Shown: positions 1-7,297, counted from the stretch's first letter. The stretch is DNA of 21,254 bases from Lentisphaeraceae bacterium (GCA_004551905.1 SFPL01000069.1:1-21254); one strand, 5' to 3'. Made by a program: numbers and translations. Notes: generated from the letters alone by a model not told the origin.

Positions 1-297
1 AGGCATGTATTTGAGATGTTGCCCCCGTCCTTCGTTTAAGGTGACAATTTGGCACCTTAAACACTCATCCTCGGACAACTGGAACATAAAATCCGCAGGA
101 AATCTCTCGATATTCCGCTTGACCTGTCGATTCAGGTATTTCGCCTCGACACCATAGAGCATGGCCAAGTCGCGGTCAAGAATCACCTGGACACCGCGGA
201 CTGTATATATTCGCGACTTTATGAAGGCGTCATCAATGTCCTTTACAATAATGTCTGTCTTGCCGACAATATCAGAAGAAAAGTCTGAGTCTTTCAT
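1..297 (-). CDS. ORF6N-domain protein, 3' part cut by window edge
   Basis: The ATG at 297-295 opens a frame that stays open to position 1, so only the first 99 codons are visible. Residues about 27-75 fit the ORF6N domain (a KilA-N-type phage/accessory DNA-binding domain): IYTVRGVQVILDRDLAMLYG, then a VKRNIERFP stretch and DFMFQLSEDE. ORF6N proteins are common in phages and in gut and rumen bacterial genomes and are thought to bind DNA. Their exact role is usually unknown. The start overlaps the stop of the preceding 77-codon ORF in an ATGA arrangement, so translation is probably coupled. Base composition is clearly less GC-rich than the housekeeping genes to the right, suggesting acquired DNA. 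The C-terminal domain, which would separate subtypes, lies outside the window. Confidence 0.8.
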   Translation of the reverse strand, partial: MKDSDFSSDIVGKTDIIVKDIDDAFIKSRIYTVRGVQVILDRDLAMLYGVEAKYLNRQVKRNIERFPADFMFQLSEDECLRCQIVTLNEGRGQHLKYMP

Positions 298-527
298 GCC
301 GCTCCAAAAAATCCATTATCGTTGATGACATTCGTATCGCTGTAAATCGCTGCAAGTGTCCCCGCGTCGTCCGCGCCGATCTGGTCCTCGTCCGCAATCG
401 GGTAGTTGTACCAGCCGCGCCACTTCGTCAACTGGTCGCCCTTGTAGGTGCCAACGAGGACAATGCGCCCTAGATCGCCTCGCTTCGTTTCCGCTACTGC
501 ACCCCGCAAGGTCTTGCATCTATTCAC
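294..527 (-). CDS. Hypothetical protein, 77 aa, coupled to the ORF6N gene
   Basis: I do not recognise this protein. It starts with GTG at 527, with a GGAG six bases upstream, and ends in an ATGA overlap with the ORF6N gene. Its middle has a compact, protein-like stretch, RIVLVGTYKGDQ followed by KWRGWYNYPIAD. The C-terminal third is acidic and Asn-rich. It could be a small accessory protein or the surviving C-terminal part of a longer gene, since a 31-codon open stretch in another frame abuts it. Composition matches the ORF6N gene more than accA, so I place both in one acquired patch. Confidence 0.5.
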   Translation of the reverse strand: MNRCKTLRGAVAETKRGDLGRIVLVGTYKGDQLTKWRGWYNYPIADEDQIGADDAGTLAAIYSDTNVINDNGFFGAA

Positions 528-615
528 TTACATCTCCAAATCGTTTTTGCACTGGCTTGGTAGTCGCCTTCGCCGCTTTCGCAATAATCCTGTTCTCGCC
601 GTTTTGCATGACCAT
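520..615 (-). CDS. Possible 31-aa ORF or gene remnant ahead of the 77-aa ORF
   Basis: An ATG at 615 (another at 609) opens a 31-codon frame ending in TAG at 522-520, overlapping the GTG start of the next ORF. The peptide is basic (NRIIAKAAKATTKPVQKRFG). No good ribosome-binding site is visible. It may be a leader peptide, the 5' remnant of a frameshifted gene, or chance. The rest of the accA-distal gap (616-675) contains no gene and no convincing terminator. Confidence 0.25.
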   Translation of the reverse strand: MVMQNGENRIIAKAAKATTKPVQKRFGDVSE

Positions 616-675
616 ATAAATCACTGGTGGTCTGTCCCCTGAACTTGGAGCGGAGGGATGGCCGCGGCGGAATGA

Positions 676-1476
676 TTAGGCGTAGAAGTTGCCCAGGGCG
701 CGGAGCTTCGAATAGCGCTCCTCGACCAGCTGGTCGACGGGGACCTTCGCCAGTTCCTTGAGCGCCTTGAGGGTCGCCTTCTTCACGTTCGCCGCGGCGG
801 CGGCGTGGTTCGTCTGGGCGCCGCCAGCGGGCTCGGGCACGATCTCGTCGATCGCCTTGAGCCGCTTGAGGTCGCGGGCGGTGATCTTGAGCGCCTTCGC
901 GGCCTCCGGGGCCTTGGAGCCGTCGCGCCAGAGGATGCCGGCGCAGCCCTCGGGCGAGATCACCGAGTAGACGGCGTTCTCCAGCATCAGCACGCGGTCG
1001 CCGACGGCAATCGCGAGCGCGCCGCCGGAGCCGCCTTCGCCGGTGACGACGACAACGACCGGAGTGCGGAGACGGGCAAAGAACTCGAGTGACTTCGCGA
1101 TCGCCTCGGCCTGGCCGCGCTCCTCGGCCTCGCGGCCGGGATAGGCGCCGGGGGTGTCCACGAAGGTGACGACGGGCAGGTGGAACTTCTCGGCGAGCTT
1201 CGCGAGCCGCATCGCCTTGCGGTAGCCGTCGGGGTTGGCCATGCCGAAGTTGGCCTCCATGTTCTCCTCGACCGTCGCGCCCTTGTTGTGGCCGAGGACG
1301 AGGCACTTGACGCCGCCGATCGTGGCGAAGCCGCCCACGAGGGCGCGGTCGTCGTTGACGAGCCGGTCGCCGTGGAGCTCCGTAAAGTCGGAGCAGATGT
1401 GCGCTATGAAGTCCTTGAGGTGCGGCCGCTTCGGGTCGCGCGCGAGCTTCACGCAGTCCATTGCACTCTTTGCCAT
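676..1476 (-). CDS. accA: Acetyl-CoA carboxylase carboxyltransferase subunit alpha
   Basis: This is the carboxyltransferase alpha subunit, which with AccD transfers CO2 from carboxybiotin to acetyl-CoA to make malonyl-CoA for fatty acid synthesis in the cytoplasm. Recognisable blocks are HLKDFI...ELHGDR, NFGMANPDGYRKAMRLAKLAEKF, FVDTPGAYPG, EERGQAEAIA, GEGGSGGALAI and YSVISPEGCAGILW. At 266 aa it is about 50 residues shorter than the E. coli protein: it begins near the position equivalent to E. coli residue 58 and lacks the N-terminal helical segment. The ATG has AGGAGA seven bases upstream, which supports this start. It is the last gene of the collinear array and lies 63 nt after accD, separated by a tandem repeat. 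Confidence 0.96.
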   Translation of the reverse strand: MAKSAMDCVKLARDPKRPHLKDFIAHICSDFTELHGDRLVNDDRALVGGFATIGGVKCLVLGHNKGATVEENMEANFGMANPDGYRKAMRLAKLAEKFHLPVVTFVDTPGAYPGREAEERGQAEAIAKSLEFFARLRTPVVVVVTGEGGSGGALAIAVGDRVLMLENAVYSVISPEGCAGILWRDGSKAPEAAKALKITARDLKRLKAIDEIVPEPAGGAQTNHAAAAANVKKATLKALKELAKVPVDQLVEERYSKLRALGNFYA

Positions 1477-1495
1477 TTTCTAGTCTCCTAAGCTA

Positions 1496-1539
1496 AACCA
1501 CCTAACCACCCAACCACCTAACTACCTGACCACCTGACC
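1496..1539. repeat. 8-bp degenerate tandem repeat between accD and accA
   Basis: About five and a half units of consensus AACCACCT (plus strand; AGGTGGTT on the coding strand) run from just beyond the accD stop codon to shortly before the accA ribosome-binding site. Units differ by one or two bases. On the transcript the repeats give regularly spaced GG pairs. Function is not evident. Confidence 0.8.
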
Positions 1540-2370
1540 CTAAAATCCCCAGTAGCCGAGCATCTTGGCGATGAAGCCCTTCATCTCCTTGCGCTCGACG
1601 ATCTTGTCGATGAAGCCGTGCTTCTCCAGGTACTCCGCGCTCTGGAAGTCGTCCGGCAGCTTCTGATGGATGGTGTTCTCGATCACCCTGCGCCCGGCGA
1701 AGCCGATGAGCGCCCTGGGCTCGGTTATGTTGATGTCGCCGAGCATCGCGAACGAGGCGGAGACGCCGCCGGTCGTGGGATCGGTGAGCACCGAGATGTA
1801 GGGGAGCCCCGTCTCCTTGAGCTTCGCTATCGCGGCGGAGGTCTTGGCCATCTGCATGAGCGAGAGGATGCCCTCCTGCATCCGCGCGCCGCCGGAGGCG
1901 CAGAACAGGACGAGCGGCAGCCGCTCCGCGACGGCGCGCTCGCAGGCGCGAGCGATGCGCTCGCCGGTGCCGGTGCCGAGCGACCCGCCCATGAACGCGA
2001 AGTCCATCACCCCGAGCATCGCGGGATGGCCGTCGATGCGGCAGACGCCCATCACCACTGACTCCGTCTCGCCGCTCTTGGCGATCGCGGCCTCGACTTT
2101 GTCGCGGTAGGAGCCGGACGCGTCGCGGAACTCGAGGTGGTCGGAATAGCTCACCTCGCGGAACACCTCGCTGAACGAGCCTTCGTCGGCGACGAGCGCG
2201 ATGCGCGCGCGCACCGGCAGCCGGCCGTGGTAGTTGCACTTGGGGCAGATGCCGCCGGCCTTCTTCCAGGCGGTCTTGCCGAAGTGGCTCTTGCACTTCG
2301 GGCACACAGCCCAAACCGCCTTCTCCGGCGGGATTGCGGGCTTCTCGGTCTTGGTGACGAACCAGGACAT
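1540..2370 (-). CDS. accD: Acetyl-CoA carboxylase carboxyltransferase subunit beta
   Basis: This is the carboxyltransferase beta subunit and partner of AccA. The N-terminal zinc ribbon is intact, with Cys23, Cys26, Cys42 and Cys45 (CPKC...CPKC). The carboxyltransferase core carries FMGGSLGTGTGERIARA, LVLFCASGGARMQEGILSLM, LTDPTTGGVSASFAMLGDI and IGFAGRRVIENTI. Its length of 276 aa is normal for the family. The ATG is preceded by AAGGAGG, a strong Shine-Dalgarno. It follows gatC by 22 nt and precedes accA, so the two carboxyltransferase subunits are co-transcribed. The biotin carrier and biotin carboxylase subunits are not in the window. Confidence 0.97.
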   Translation of the reverse strand: MSWFVTKTEKPAIPPEKAVWAVCPKCKSHFGKTAWKKAGGICPKCNYHGRLPVRARIALVADEGSFSEVFREVSYSDHLEFRDASGSYRDKVEAAIAKSGETESVVMGVCRIDGHPAMLGVMDFAFMGGSLGTGTGERIARACERAVAERLPLVLFCASGGARMQEGILSLMQMAKTSAAIAKLKETGLPYISVLTDPTTGGVSASFAMLGDINITEPRALIGFAGRRVIENTIHQKLPDDFQSAEYLEKHGFIDKIVERKEMKGFIAKMLGYWGF

Positions 2371-2392
2371 CGCATTCCTCCTTGGGTTTAGA

Positions 2393-2683
2393 TCAGCTTT
2401 CGGCTCCTTCGACGATCTTGGGGAGCAGGAACTCGTCGCCGGTGCGCGCCGGCGCGTTGGCGAGCGCGGTCTCGGCGGAGAGAGACTCCCCGACCACGTC
2501 CTCGCGGAAGACGTTGACGAGCTCGCGCCCGTGCATCATCGGCAGGACGCCCTCGACGTCGACGGACGAGATCTTGTCCACGTACTCGACGATGCTCTCA
2601 AGCTGCGGCTGGAAAGTCGCCTTCTCCTCCTCGGTGAGCTCCAGCCGCGCGAGCTCGGCGACGTAGGAAACGTCGATCTTCAT
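2393..2683 (-). CDS. gatC: Asp/Glu-tRNA amidotransferase subunit C
   Basis: GatC stabilises the GatCAB amidotransferase that converts Glu-tRNA(Gln) or Asp-tRNA(Asn) to the amidated forms. The 96-aa protein shows the family pattern: VSYVAELARLELTEEE near the N-terminus, QLESIVEYVDKI in the middle and a conserved LR/FRED-type segment (ELVNVFREDVV). I chose the ATG at 2683 because GGGAG sits five bases upstream; an in-frame GTG six bases earlier would leave no spacing. gatA and gatB are not adjacent. It lies 10 nt after tolB and 22 nt before accD. Confidence 0.9.
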   Translation of the reverse strand: MKIDVSYVAELARLELTEEEKATFQPQLESIVEYVDKISSVDVEGVLPMMHGRELVNVFREDVVGESLSAETALANAPARTGDEFLLPKIVEGAES

Positions 2684-2693
2684 CGCCACTCCC

Positions 2694-3842
2694 TCAGCGT
2701 TGCCACACCGGCGAGATGAAATTGCCGCTCGCGCCGAAGAGCTGGCGGGGCTTGTCGCCGTCCTTGAGCGTGTCGATTATGAACAGCGCCTTGTCGCGGC
2801 TGGCGACGAGGTGGCGCATGTCGCGCGACCAGGACGGGTGCTCCCAGTTGCCCTCGGGGGTGACGAGCTCCGCCGAAACGTCGCCCTCGGCCGGGCTCAT
2901 CACGGCGATCTGCGCGCCGCCGCGCTTGGTGATGTAGGCGATGCGGCCGTCGGGGCCCCAGTCGGGGTCGACGTTCTCGCGCCCCTTGGAGGTCAGCCGG
3001 CGCGTCGCCTTCGTCGCGACGTCGACGACGAAAATCTGCGGGTTGCGGGCCTCGTTGGAGACGTAGGCGATCTTCTTGCCGTCCGGGCTCCACGCGGGCT
3101 GGCCCTCGCTCGCGAGCGGGGTGTTGGTGAGCCGGACGAAGCGGTCGCCGGAGATGACGTAGAGATCGGGGTTGCCGTGCACGGTGAGGATCGCCGCAAC
3201 CTTGGTGCCGTCGGGCGAGACCGCGATGCCGTCCGGCGAGCCCTTGAGGCTCCACTTCTGGCGGCGCGTGCCGGTGGCGATGTCGAGCTCCCACACCTGC
3301 GGCGAGCCCTTGAGGTCGCTGATGTACATCACCGAGTCGCGGTCCTTCCAGCGCTGGAAGATCGTCATGCGCCCATCGCCGGTGAGCTGCTTCACATCGT
3401 AGCCGTCGGGGTAGCTGACGCACATCTCGCTCGGCCGCACCTGGCCGCGGCCGGCGGACTTGCCGCGGTTGAGGAAGAGCACCCGGTCGAGCGCGAAGCC
3501 CTTCTGGTTGCCGAACGCCTCGCACATCGCGTCGGCGAAGCGGCGCGCGGCCATGCGGGCGGACTTGTCGTCGGAGAACGCCTCGGCCGAAGAGACCACC
3601 TTGCCACGGCCCTCGGCCTTCATCGCGCCAGACGCCCCGCTCACCTTGATCGAGCCGTCGCCGCGGACGGTGAAGAGCCCCGAGATCTCGAGGTTCTTCG
3701 CCAGGCACTTCGAGTACGCGCCGTTGGCGACCTGGAGCGACACCGTGAACTTCTGGGCGCCGACGCCGGAGATGTTGACGACCGTCTCCGCCGACGCGGC
3801 GAGTGCAATGGCCATTGCAGCCAGGGAGATAATTCTTTTCAT
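2694..3842 (-). CDS. tolB: TolB-like periplasmic beta-propeller protein
   Basis: TolB is the periplasmic propeller of the Tol-Pal envelope system, which works in outer-membrane constriction at division. The protein has a signal peptide (MKRIISLAAMAIALAASAE), an N-terminal alpha/beta domain to about residue 150 and a C-terminal run of WD40-like PD40 repeats, seen as SPDGTKVAAI, AWSPDGKKIAYVS and DWGPDGRIAYIT. Its length, 382 aa, is slightly under the usual 400-430. The tolA, tolQ, tolR and pal genes are not in the window. The start has no Shine-Dalgarno: a perfect extended -10 promoter ends seven bases before the ATG, so its own transcript should be nearly leaderless. Read-through from the upstream esterase gene (stop eight bases before) is also possible. 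Confidence 0.85.
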   Translation of the reverse strand: MKRIISLAAMAIALAASAETVVNISGVGAQKFTVSLQVANGAYSKCLAKNLEISGLFTVRGDGSIKVSGASGAMKAEGRGKVVSSAEAFSDDKSARMAARRFADAMCEAFGNQKGFALDRVLFLNRGKSAGRGQVRPSEMCVSYPDGYDVKQLTGDGRMTIFQRWKDRDSVMYISDLKGSPQVWELDIATGTRRQKWSLKGSPDGIAVSPDGTKVAAILTVHGNPDLYVISGDRFVRLTNTPLASEGQPAWSPDGKKIAYVSNEARNPQIFVVDVATKATRRLTSKGRENVDPDWGPDGRIAYITKRGGAQIAVMSPAEGDVSAELVTPEGNWEHPSWSRDMRHLVASRDKALFIIDTLKDGDKPRQLFGASGNFISPVWQR

Positions 3843-3849
3843 GATGCGT

Positions 3850-3858
3850 ATTATACCA
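3850..3858 (-). promoter_or_regulatory. Extended -10 promoter of tolB
   Basis: The coding strand reads TGGTATAAT, a perfect -10 hexamer with an upstream TG. No clear -35 is present; the expected place is occupied by 7-bp repeats. The TAA inside TATAAT is the stop codon of the upstream esterase gene. A 17-bp block containing this element (3846-3862) recurs exactly at 14916-14932. The predicted transcription start falls within a base or two of the tolB ATG. Confidence 0.7.
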
Positions 3859-6070
3859 TATTCGTTGTTCGTGGTTCGTGGTTCGCGGTTTGTGGGTCAG
3901 GGAAGAACCTGGCCGTCGGCGACGAGGCGGCGGGGTGGAAGTTGTGGTGCCGCGAGCCGCAGGCGTCCGTCGCGACGCCGTTCAGCGTCTCGCCGTAGAC
4001 GGAAAGCGCCGCGGGGCTGCTCCCGTAGACCACGAGGTCGAAGTCCTCCTCCGACGGCCAGCGCAGGAGGTCGGCTTCGCCGACTGGCAGTCCCTCGGGC
4101 TGCGCGTCCCAGCCGGCGACGCCGTCTCCGCAGAGGATGTCCACCTTGCCCTTCGCAGCGGCGGCCACCCACTTCGGCGGCGGCGCGGCGAAGCGGCAGC
4201 CGAGGTAGAGCGCCTCGCCGGCGACGTCCTTCACAGCCTTGCGCGTGCGAGCGAAGTACTCGCCGAGCAGGTAGTCGGTGAGCCCGCAGAGCTCCTGCTC
4301 CGAAAGCTGGTCGGGACCCTTCGCCACGTCGTACTTCCGTCCGTCCGCGGCAAGCCGCTTCAGGAGCGCGCGCCGGGCGGGCTGGTCGACCGGCGCGGCG
4401 AGCGCTCGCCGCGCGAGCTCGGCGTGGGTCGCGCCGAAGTCGACGTCGCGGTCGACCACGAGCCCGAGGCACCAGGGGCTGTGCGGCAGCGGACGGCGTC
4501 CGGCGAAGTCCCAAGTAACGCACTGCCCGAAGGCCGGGTCGAACGGGTCGCGCATCGCGCGCGGCGACTTCCTGAGCGGGCGCGACTCGGCGTTCACGTA
4601 GGTGACAAACGGGGTGGGGCGCGCCGGCGCGGCGGGGGAGGGACGGGCGGACGAGGCGAGGTCGCGAAAGAGGCGGCCGTCGGGGTCGACGATCCACCAC
4701 GATTCGCCGCGGCGCTCGACGCGGAAGCGCCCGGTCGCCGCAAGCTGCGGTCCCCGCAGCTGGCCGCCCCACTGGTCGAGTCCCGCGGCCTCGTCGGTGC
4801 GGGCGCCGCGCTGCCGCGTCCACGAAGGCTGGTTCACGCCGTAGCCACAGCCGTGGCCGACACAATGCGAGTAGCGCATCTTCACCGGGCCGCGGAGGTT
4901 GCGGTAGAGGATCATCTGTCCGGAGGGCGGGCAGACGTAGTCGGCGAGGCCGAAGTTGATGTCGACGGGGCAGGTGACGCGCATCGCGAGGTTGACGCCG
5001 TCCACGTAGGCGAGCTCCGGCGTCCAGCGCGGGAACCAGCCGCCGATCCGGCCGAGGACGGGGTGTCCGGCGAGGTCGCACATCCAGGCGAAGGCGGGCG
5101 AGCAGTGCGAGACGTCCGGATCCAGCGCGGCGAGCGCGATCGAGCGGTAGCCGCCCATCGAGCCGCCGCCGACGGTGAGCGTGCGTCCGTCCCACTGCTC
5201 CAGGGTCTTGGCGAAGTCGACCGCCCGGACGTCGCGCAACAGCATGAGGAACGGATCATTGGCGGTCTTCGCGCCGTTGTTGCGCCAGCAGTAGCCCTGC
5301 ATCACGTTGGTCCAGAGGTTCTCGTGGTAGGCGCCGTCGGCGAGCGGGTCCTCGCCGTAGCGGGTGATGTGGAGGCGGATCGCGCCGCCGTCGCGCAGCA
5401 CCGACTTCTCGTCGATGCGTCCGCGACCGTAGCCGTAGCCGGGCACGTCTACGCGGATCGGCAGCGACTTCGCCGCCGCCGCGCGCGGCCACGCGATCAG
5501 TCCCGTGGCCGGTCCGAGCGAGGGGATGAGGTTGACCGAGAAGGCGTTGACGACGACGTTGGTGTCCTTGGACGCGACCGGGGTGAGCACGGGATTCATC
5601 GGCACGGACTTGAGCCGCGCGAGCTCGAGGTCCCAGAACGCGTTGAAGTCGTCCGGCGCCGGCTTCGCCGGGATGCGCTCCGCGTCCGCGGCGGCGCTGG
5701 AGTCGAAGACGTCCGAGCCCGGCACCTGCCGGCCGCCTTCGTCGACGGCGCGGACGACGAGGTGGACGAAGCCGGGCGCGTCGAGCTTCGCCTTGACGAC
5801 GAGCGGCGAGTCGGAGGACGCTTCGCCGGCGCGGCGGCTGCCGTCGTCGCCTTCAAGCGTCCAGGCGACGCGACGGCCAGGGACCGGCGCGTTCTTGGCG
5901 CTGCGGTCGACGAGCGTGACCGTGAAAACCATCTCCTCGCCGCAGGCGTAGGAGAGCGGGTCGCGGTCGGTGACGCCGTGGAACGAGAGCGACTCGGCGG
6001 CGGAGGCGCCGAGTGCCGCGGCGAGCGCAAGCGCGCAGGCGAGCGGGCGGACTGTGCGGGTTGGGTTCAT
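3851..6070 (-). CDS. Secreted acetyl xylan esterase-type hydrolase fused to a degenerate agarase/glycosidase-like domain
   Basis: This 739-aa secreted protein has four parts. Residues 1-25 are a signal peptide. About 28-118 look like an immunoglobulin-type beta domain. About 135-415 form an acetyl xylan esterase (CE7/AXE1-type) alpha/beta hydrolase with nucleophile Ser304 in GGGSMGG, probable acid Asp377 (GLADYVCPPS) and probable His405 (VGHGCG). About 445-650 recall the GH-type domain of beta-agarase-like enzymes: FRVERRGESWWIVDPDGRLF, DPFDPAF, PWCLGLVVDRDVDFG and ARTRKAVKDVAGEALYLGCR. That last domain seems to lack much of the barrel, and the usual Asn-Glu acid position reads Arg-Asp, so it is probably not catalytic. 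The likely role is deacetylation of plant or algal polysaccharide outside the cytoplasm. The ATG overlaps the xseA stop (ATGA) with AAGGAG upstream. The last residues are encoded by the 7-bp repeats. Confidence 0.75.
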   Translation of the reverse strand: MNPTRTVRPLACALALAAALGASAAESLSFHGVTDRDPLSYACGEEMVFTVTLVDRSAKNAPVPGRRVAWTLEGDDGSRRAGEASSDSPLVVKAKLDAPGFVHLVVRAVDEGGRQVPGSDVFDSSAAADAERIPAKPAPDDFNAFWDLELARLKSVPMNPVLTPVASKDTNVVVNAFSVNLIPSLGPATGLIAWPRAAAAKSLPIRVDVPGYGYGRGRIDEKSVLRDGGAIRLHITRYGEDPLADGAYHENLWTNVMQGYCWRNNGAKTANDPFLMLLRDVRAVDFAKTLEQWDGRTLTVGGGSMGGYRSIALAALDPDVSHCSPAFAWMCDLAGHPVLGRIGGWFPRWTPELAYVDGVNLAMRVTCPVDINFGLADYVCPPSGQMILYRNLRGPVKMRYSHCVGHGCGYGVNQPSWTRQRGARTDEAAGLDQWGGQLRGPQLAATGRFRVERRGESWWIVDPDGRLFRDLASSARPSPAAPARPTPFVTYVNAESRPLRKSPRAMRDPFDPAFGQCVTWDFAGRRPLPHSPWCLGLVVDRDVDFGATHAELARRALAAPVDQPARRALLKRLAADGRKYDVAKGPDQLSEQELCGLTDYLLGEYFARTRKAVKDVAGEALYLGCRFAAPPPKWVAAAAKGKVDILCGDGVAGWDAQPEGLPVGEADLLRWPSEEDFDLVVYGSSPAALSVYGETLNGVATDACGSRHHNFHPAASSPTARFFPDPQTANHEPRTTNMV
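3861..3895. repeat. 7-bp tandem repeat (TTCGTGG on plus) at the esterase 3' end
   Basis: Five consecutive 7-bp units match TTCGTGG with at most two changes each; the two at 3868-3881 are identical. The array lies inside the last codons of the esterase gene and directly upstream of the tolB -10 element. The coding strand reads repeated AACCACGA-type units that encode the NHEPRTTN tail of the esterase. Confidence 0.85.
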
Positions 6071-7293
6071 TTCTCTCCTTTCGTGGTCGCAGACACGACC
6101 GAGACGGCTTCGCCGCGGGCGAAGCGGGTTATGATTTCGTCGCCCCGCTTCAGCGCCGAGGCGTCGCGCACCGCCGAGCCGTCCGGCCCGGTGACGATTG
6201 CGTAGCCGCGCTCGAGCACTCCGTAGGGCGAATACGCTTCGAGCTTCGCCTGGGCCTTCTCGAGCCGCGCGGCGGCGGACTGCAGGGCGAGCGACTTCGC
6301 CGCGTCGAGCCGCGGCATGGCGCGCTCGAGCCGGTGCTCGGCCTTCGCGAGCGCGGCGGCCAGCGCGGCGGCGAGCGAGTCGCCGAGGTGGTCGAGGCGC
6401 TGCGCGGTGACGTCGCCGCGGCCCTGCAGGGCGTGGGCAAGCTTGGCGTTGAGGGCGGAGACGCGGTCGAGCAGCTCGGCCATCACCGGCACGGCGATTT
6501 CGGCGGCGATCGACGGGGTGCCGGCGCGCTTGTCGGCGGCGAAGTCGCAGAGGGTGAAGTCGGTCTCGTGGCCGACGGCGCTGACAACCGGGATCTTGGA
6601 GGCGGCGACGGCGCGGACGAGCGACTCGTCGTTGAAGCAGAAGAGGTCCTCGAAGCTGCCGCCGCCGCGCGCGACGATGACGAGATCCGCCCGCCAGTCC
6701 TGCCGTGAGTTGAAGTACTCGAGGCCGGCGACGATCAGCGGCGGCGCGTCCGCGCCCTGCACGAGGCAGGGGAAGAGCCTGATCTCCAACGCGGGGAAGC
6801 GCCGCGTGAGGACGGTGCACATATCATGCACCACCGCGCCGGCCTCGCTGGTGACGAGCCCGATGCGGCGCGGCAGGAACGGGAGCGGCCGCTTCTTCGC
6901 GGGGTCGAAGAGCCCTTCCTGCTCGAGCTTCGCCTTGAGCGCAAGGTAGCGCTGCATCAGCTCGCCGACGCCGGCGAGGCGCGCGCTGTGGACGTTGAGC
7001 TGGTAGTTGCCGCGCGGCGGGTAGACGGTGAGGCTGCAGTAGAGCGCGACCTTGGCGCCGTCCTTGAGCTCGTCGCGCACCGCGCAGCGCTGGAAGGCGG
7101 AGGAGAACATCACCGCCGAGATCTGCGCTTCCGCGTCCTTGAGCGTGAAGTAGCGGTGGCCGGAGGCGGCGGGGCGCCAGCCGCTGATCTCGCCCTCGAC
7201 GATGATGCGCGACCAGCCGCGCTCGAGCGCGCCCTTGACCGCCGCGGTGAGCGAGGTCACGGTGAAGTGCTGGTATTTCGACTCCTCAGCCAT
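6067..7293 (-). CDS. xseA: Exodeoxyribonuclease VII large subunit
   Basis: XseA is the catalytic subunit of exonuclease VII, which degrades single-stranded DNA from both ends into oligonucleotides. The N-terminal OB-fold (about residues 8-105) shows VEGEISGWRPAASGHRYFTL and VYPPRGNYQL. The catalytic region shows IGLVTSEAGAVVHD, VIVARGGGSFEDLFCFNDE and SAVGHETDFTLCDFAADKRA followed by GTPSIAAE. A long helical, Ala/Leu/Arg-rich coiled-coil region follows, then a short C-terminal beta segment (YGVLERGYAIVTG). Length 408 is normal. It starts four bases after ftsW and its stop overlaps the esterase start. The small subunit gene xseB is not seen next to it. Confidence 0.95.
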   Translation of the reverse strand: MAEESKYQHFTVTSLTAAVKGALERGWSRIIVEGEISGWRPAASGHRYFTLKDAEAQISAVMFSSAFQRCAVRDELKDGAKVALYCSLTVYPPRGNYQLNVHSARLAGVGELMQRYLALKAKLEQEGLFDPAKKRPLPFLPRRIGLVTSEAGAVVHDMCTVLTRRFPALEIRLFPCLVQGADAPPLIVAGLEYFNSRQDWRADLVIVARGGGSFEDLFCFNDESLVRAVAASKIPVVSAVGHETDFTLCDFAADKRAGTPSIAAEIAVPVMAELLDRVSALNAKLAHALQGRGDVTAQRLDHLGDSLAAALAAALAKAEHRLERAMPRLDAAKSLALQSAAARLEKAQAKLEAYSPYGVLERGYAIVTGPDGSAVRDASALKRGDEIITRFARGEAVSVVSATTKGEK

Positions 7294-7297
7294 CGCC

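Noticed and set aside
3878..6205. Plus-strand open frame of 775 codons opposite the esterase gene
   Set aside because: It is an antisense shadow in GC-rich DNA with repetitive Arg/Glu/Ala/Val composition and no recognisable domain; the minus strand encodes a clear enzyme.
3851..6820. 989-codon frame extending the esterase upstream
   Set aside because: The extra 250 codons lie inside xseA in another frame and are Arg-rich nonsense. The ATG at 6070 has a good ribosome-binding site and starts a signal peptide.
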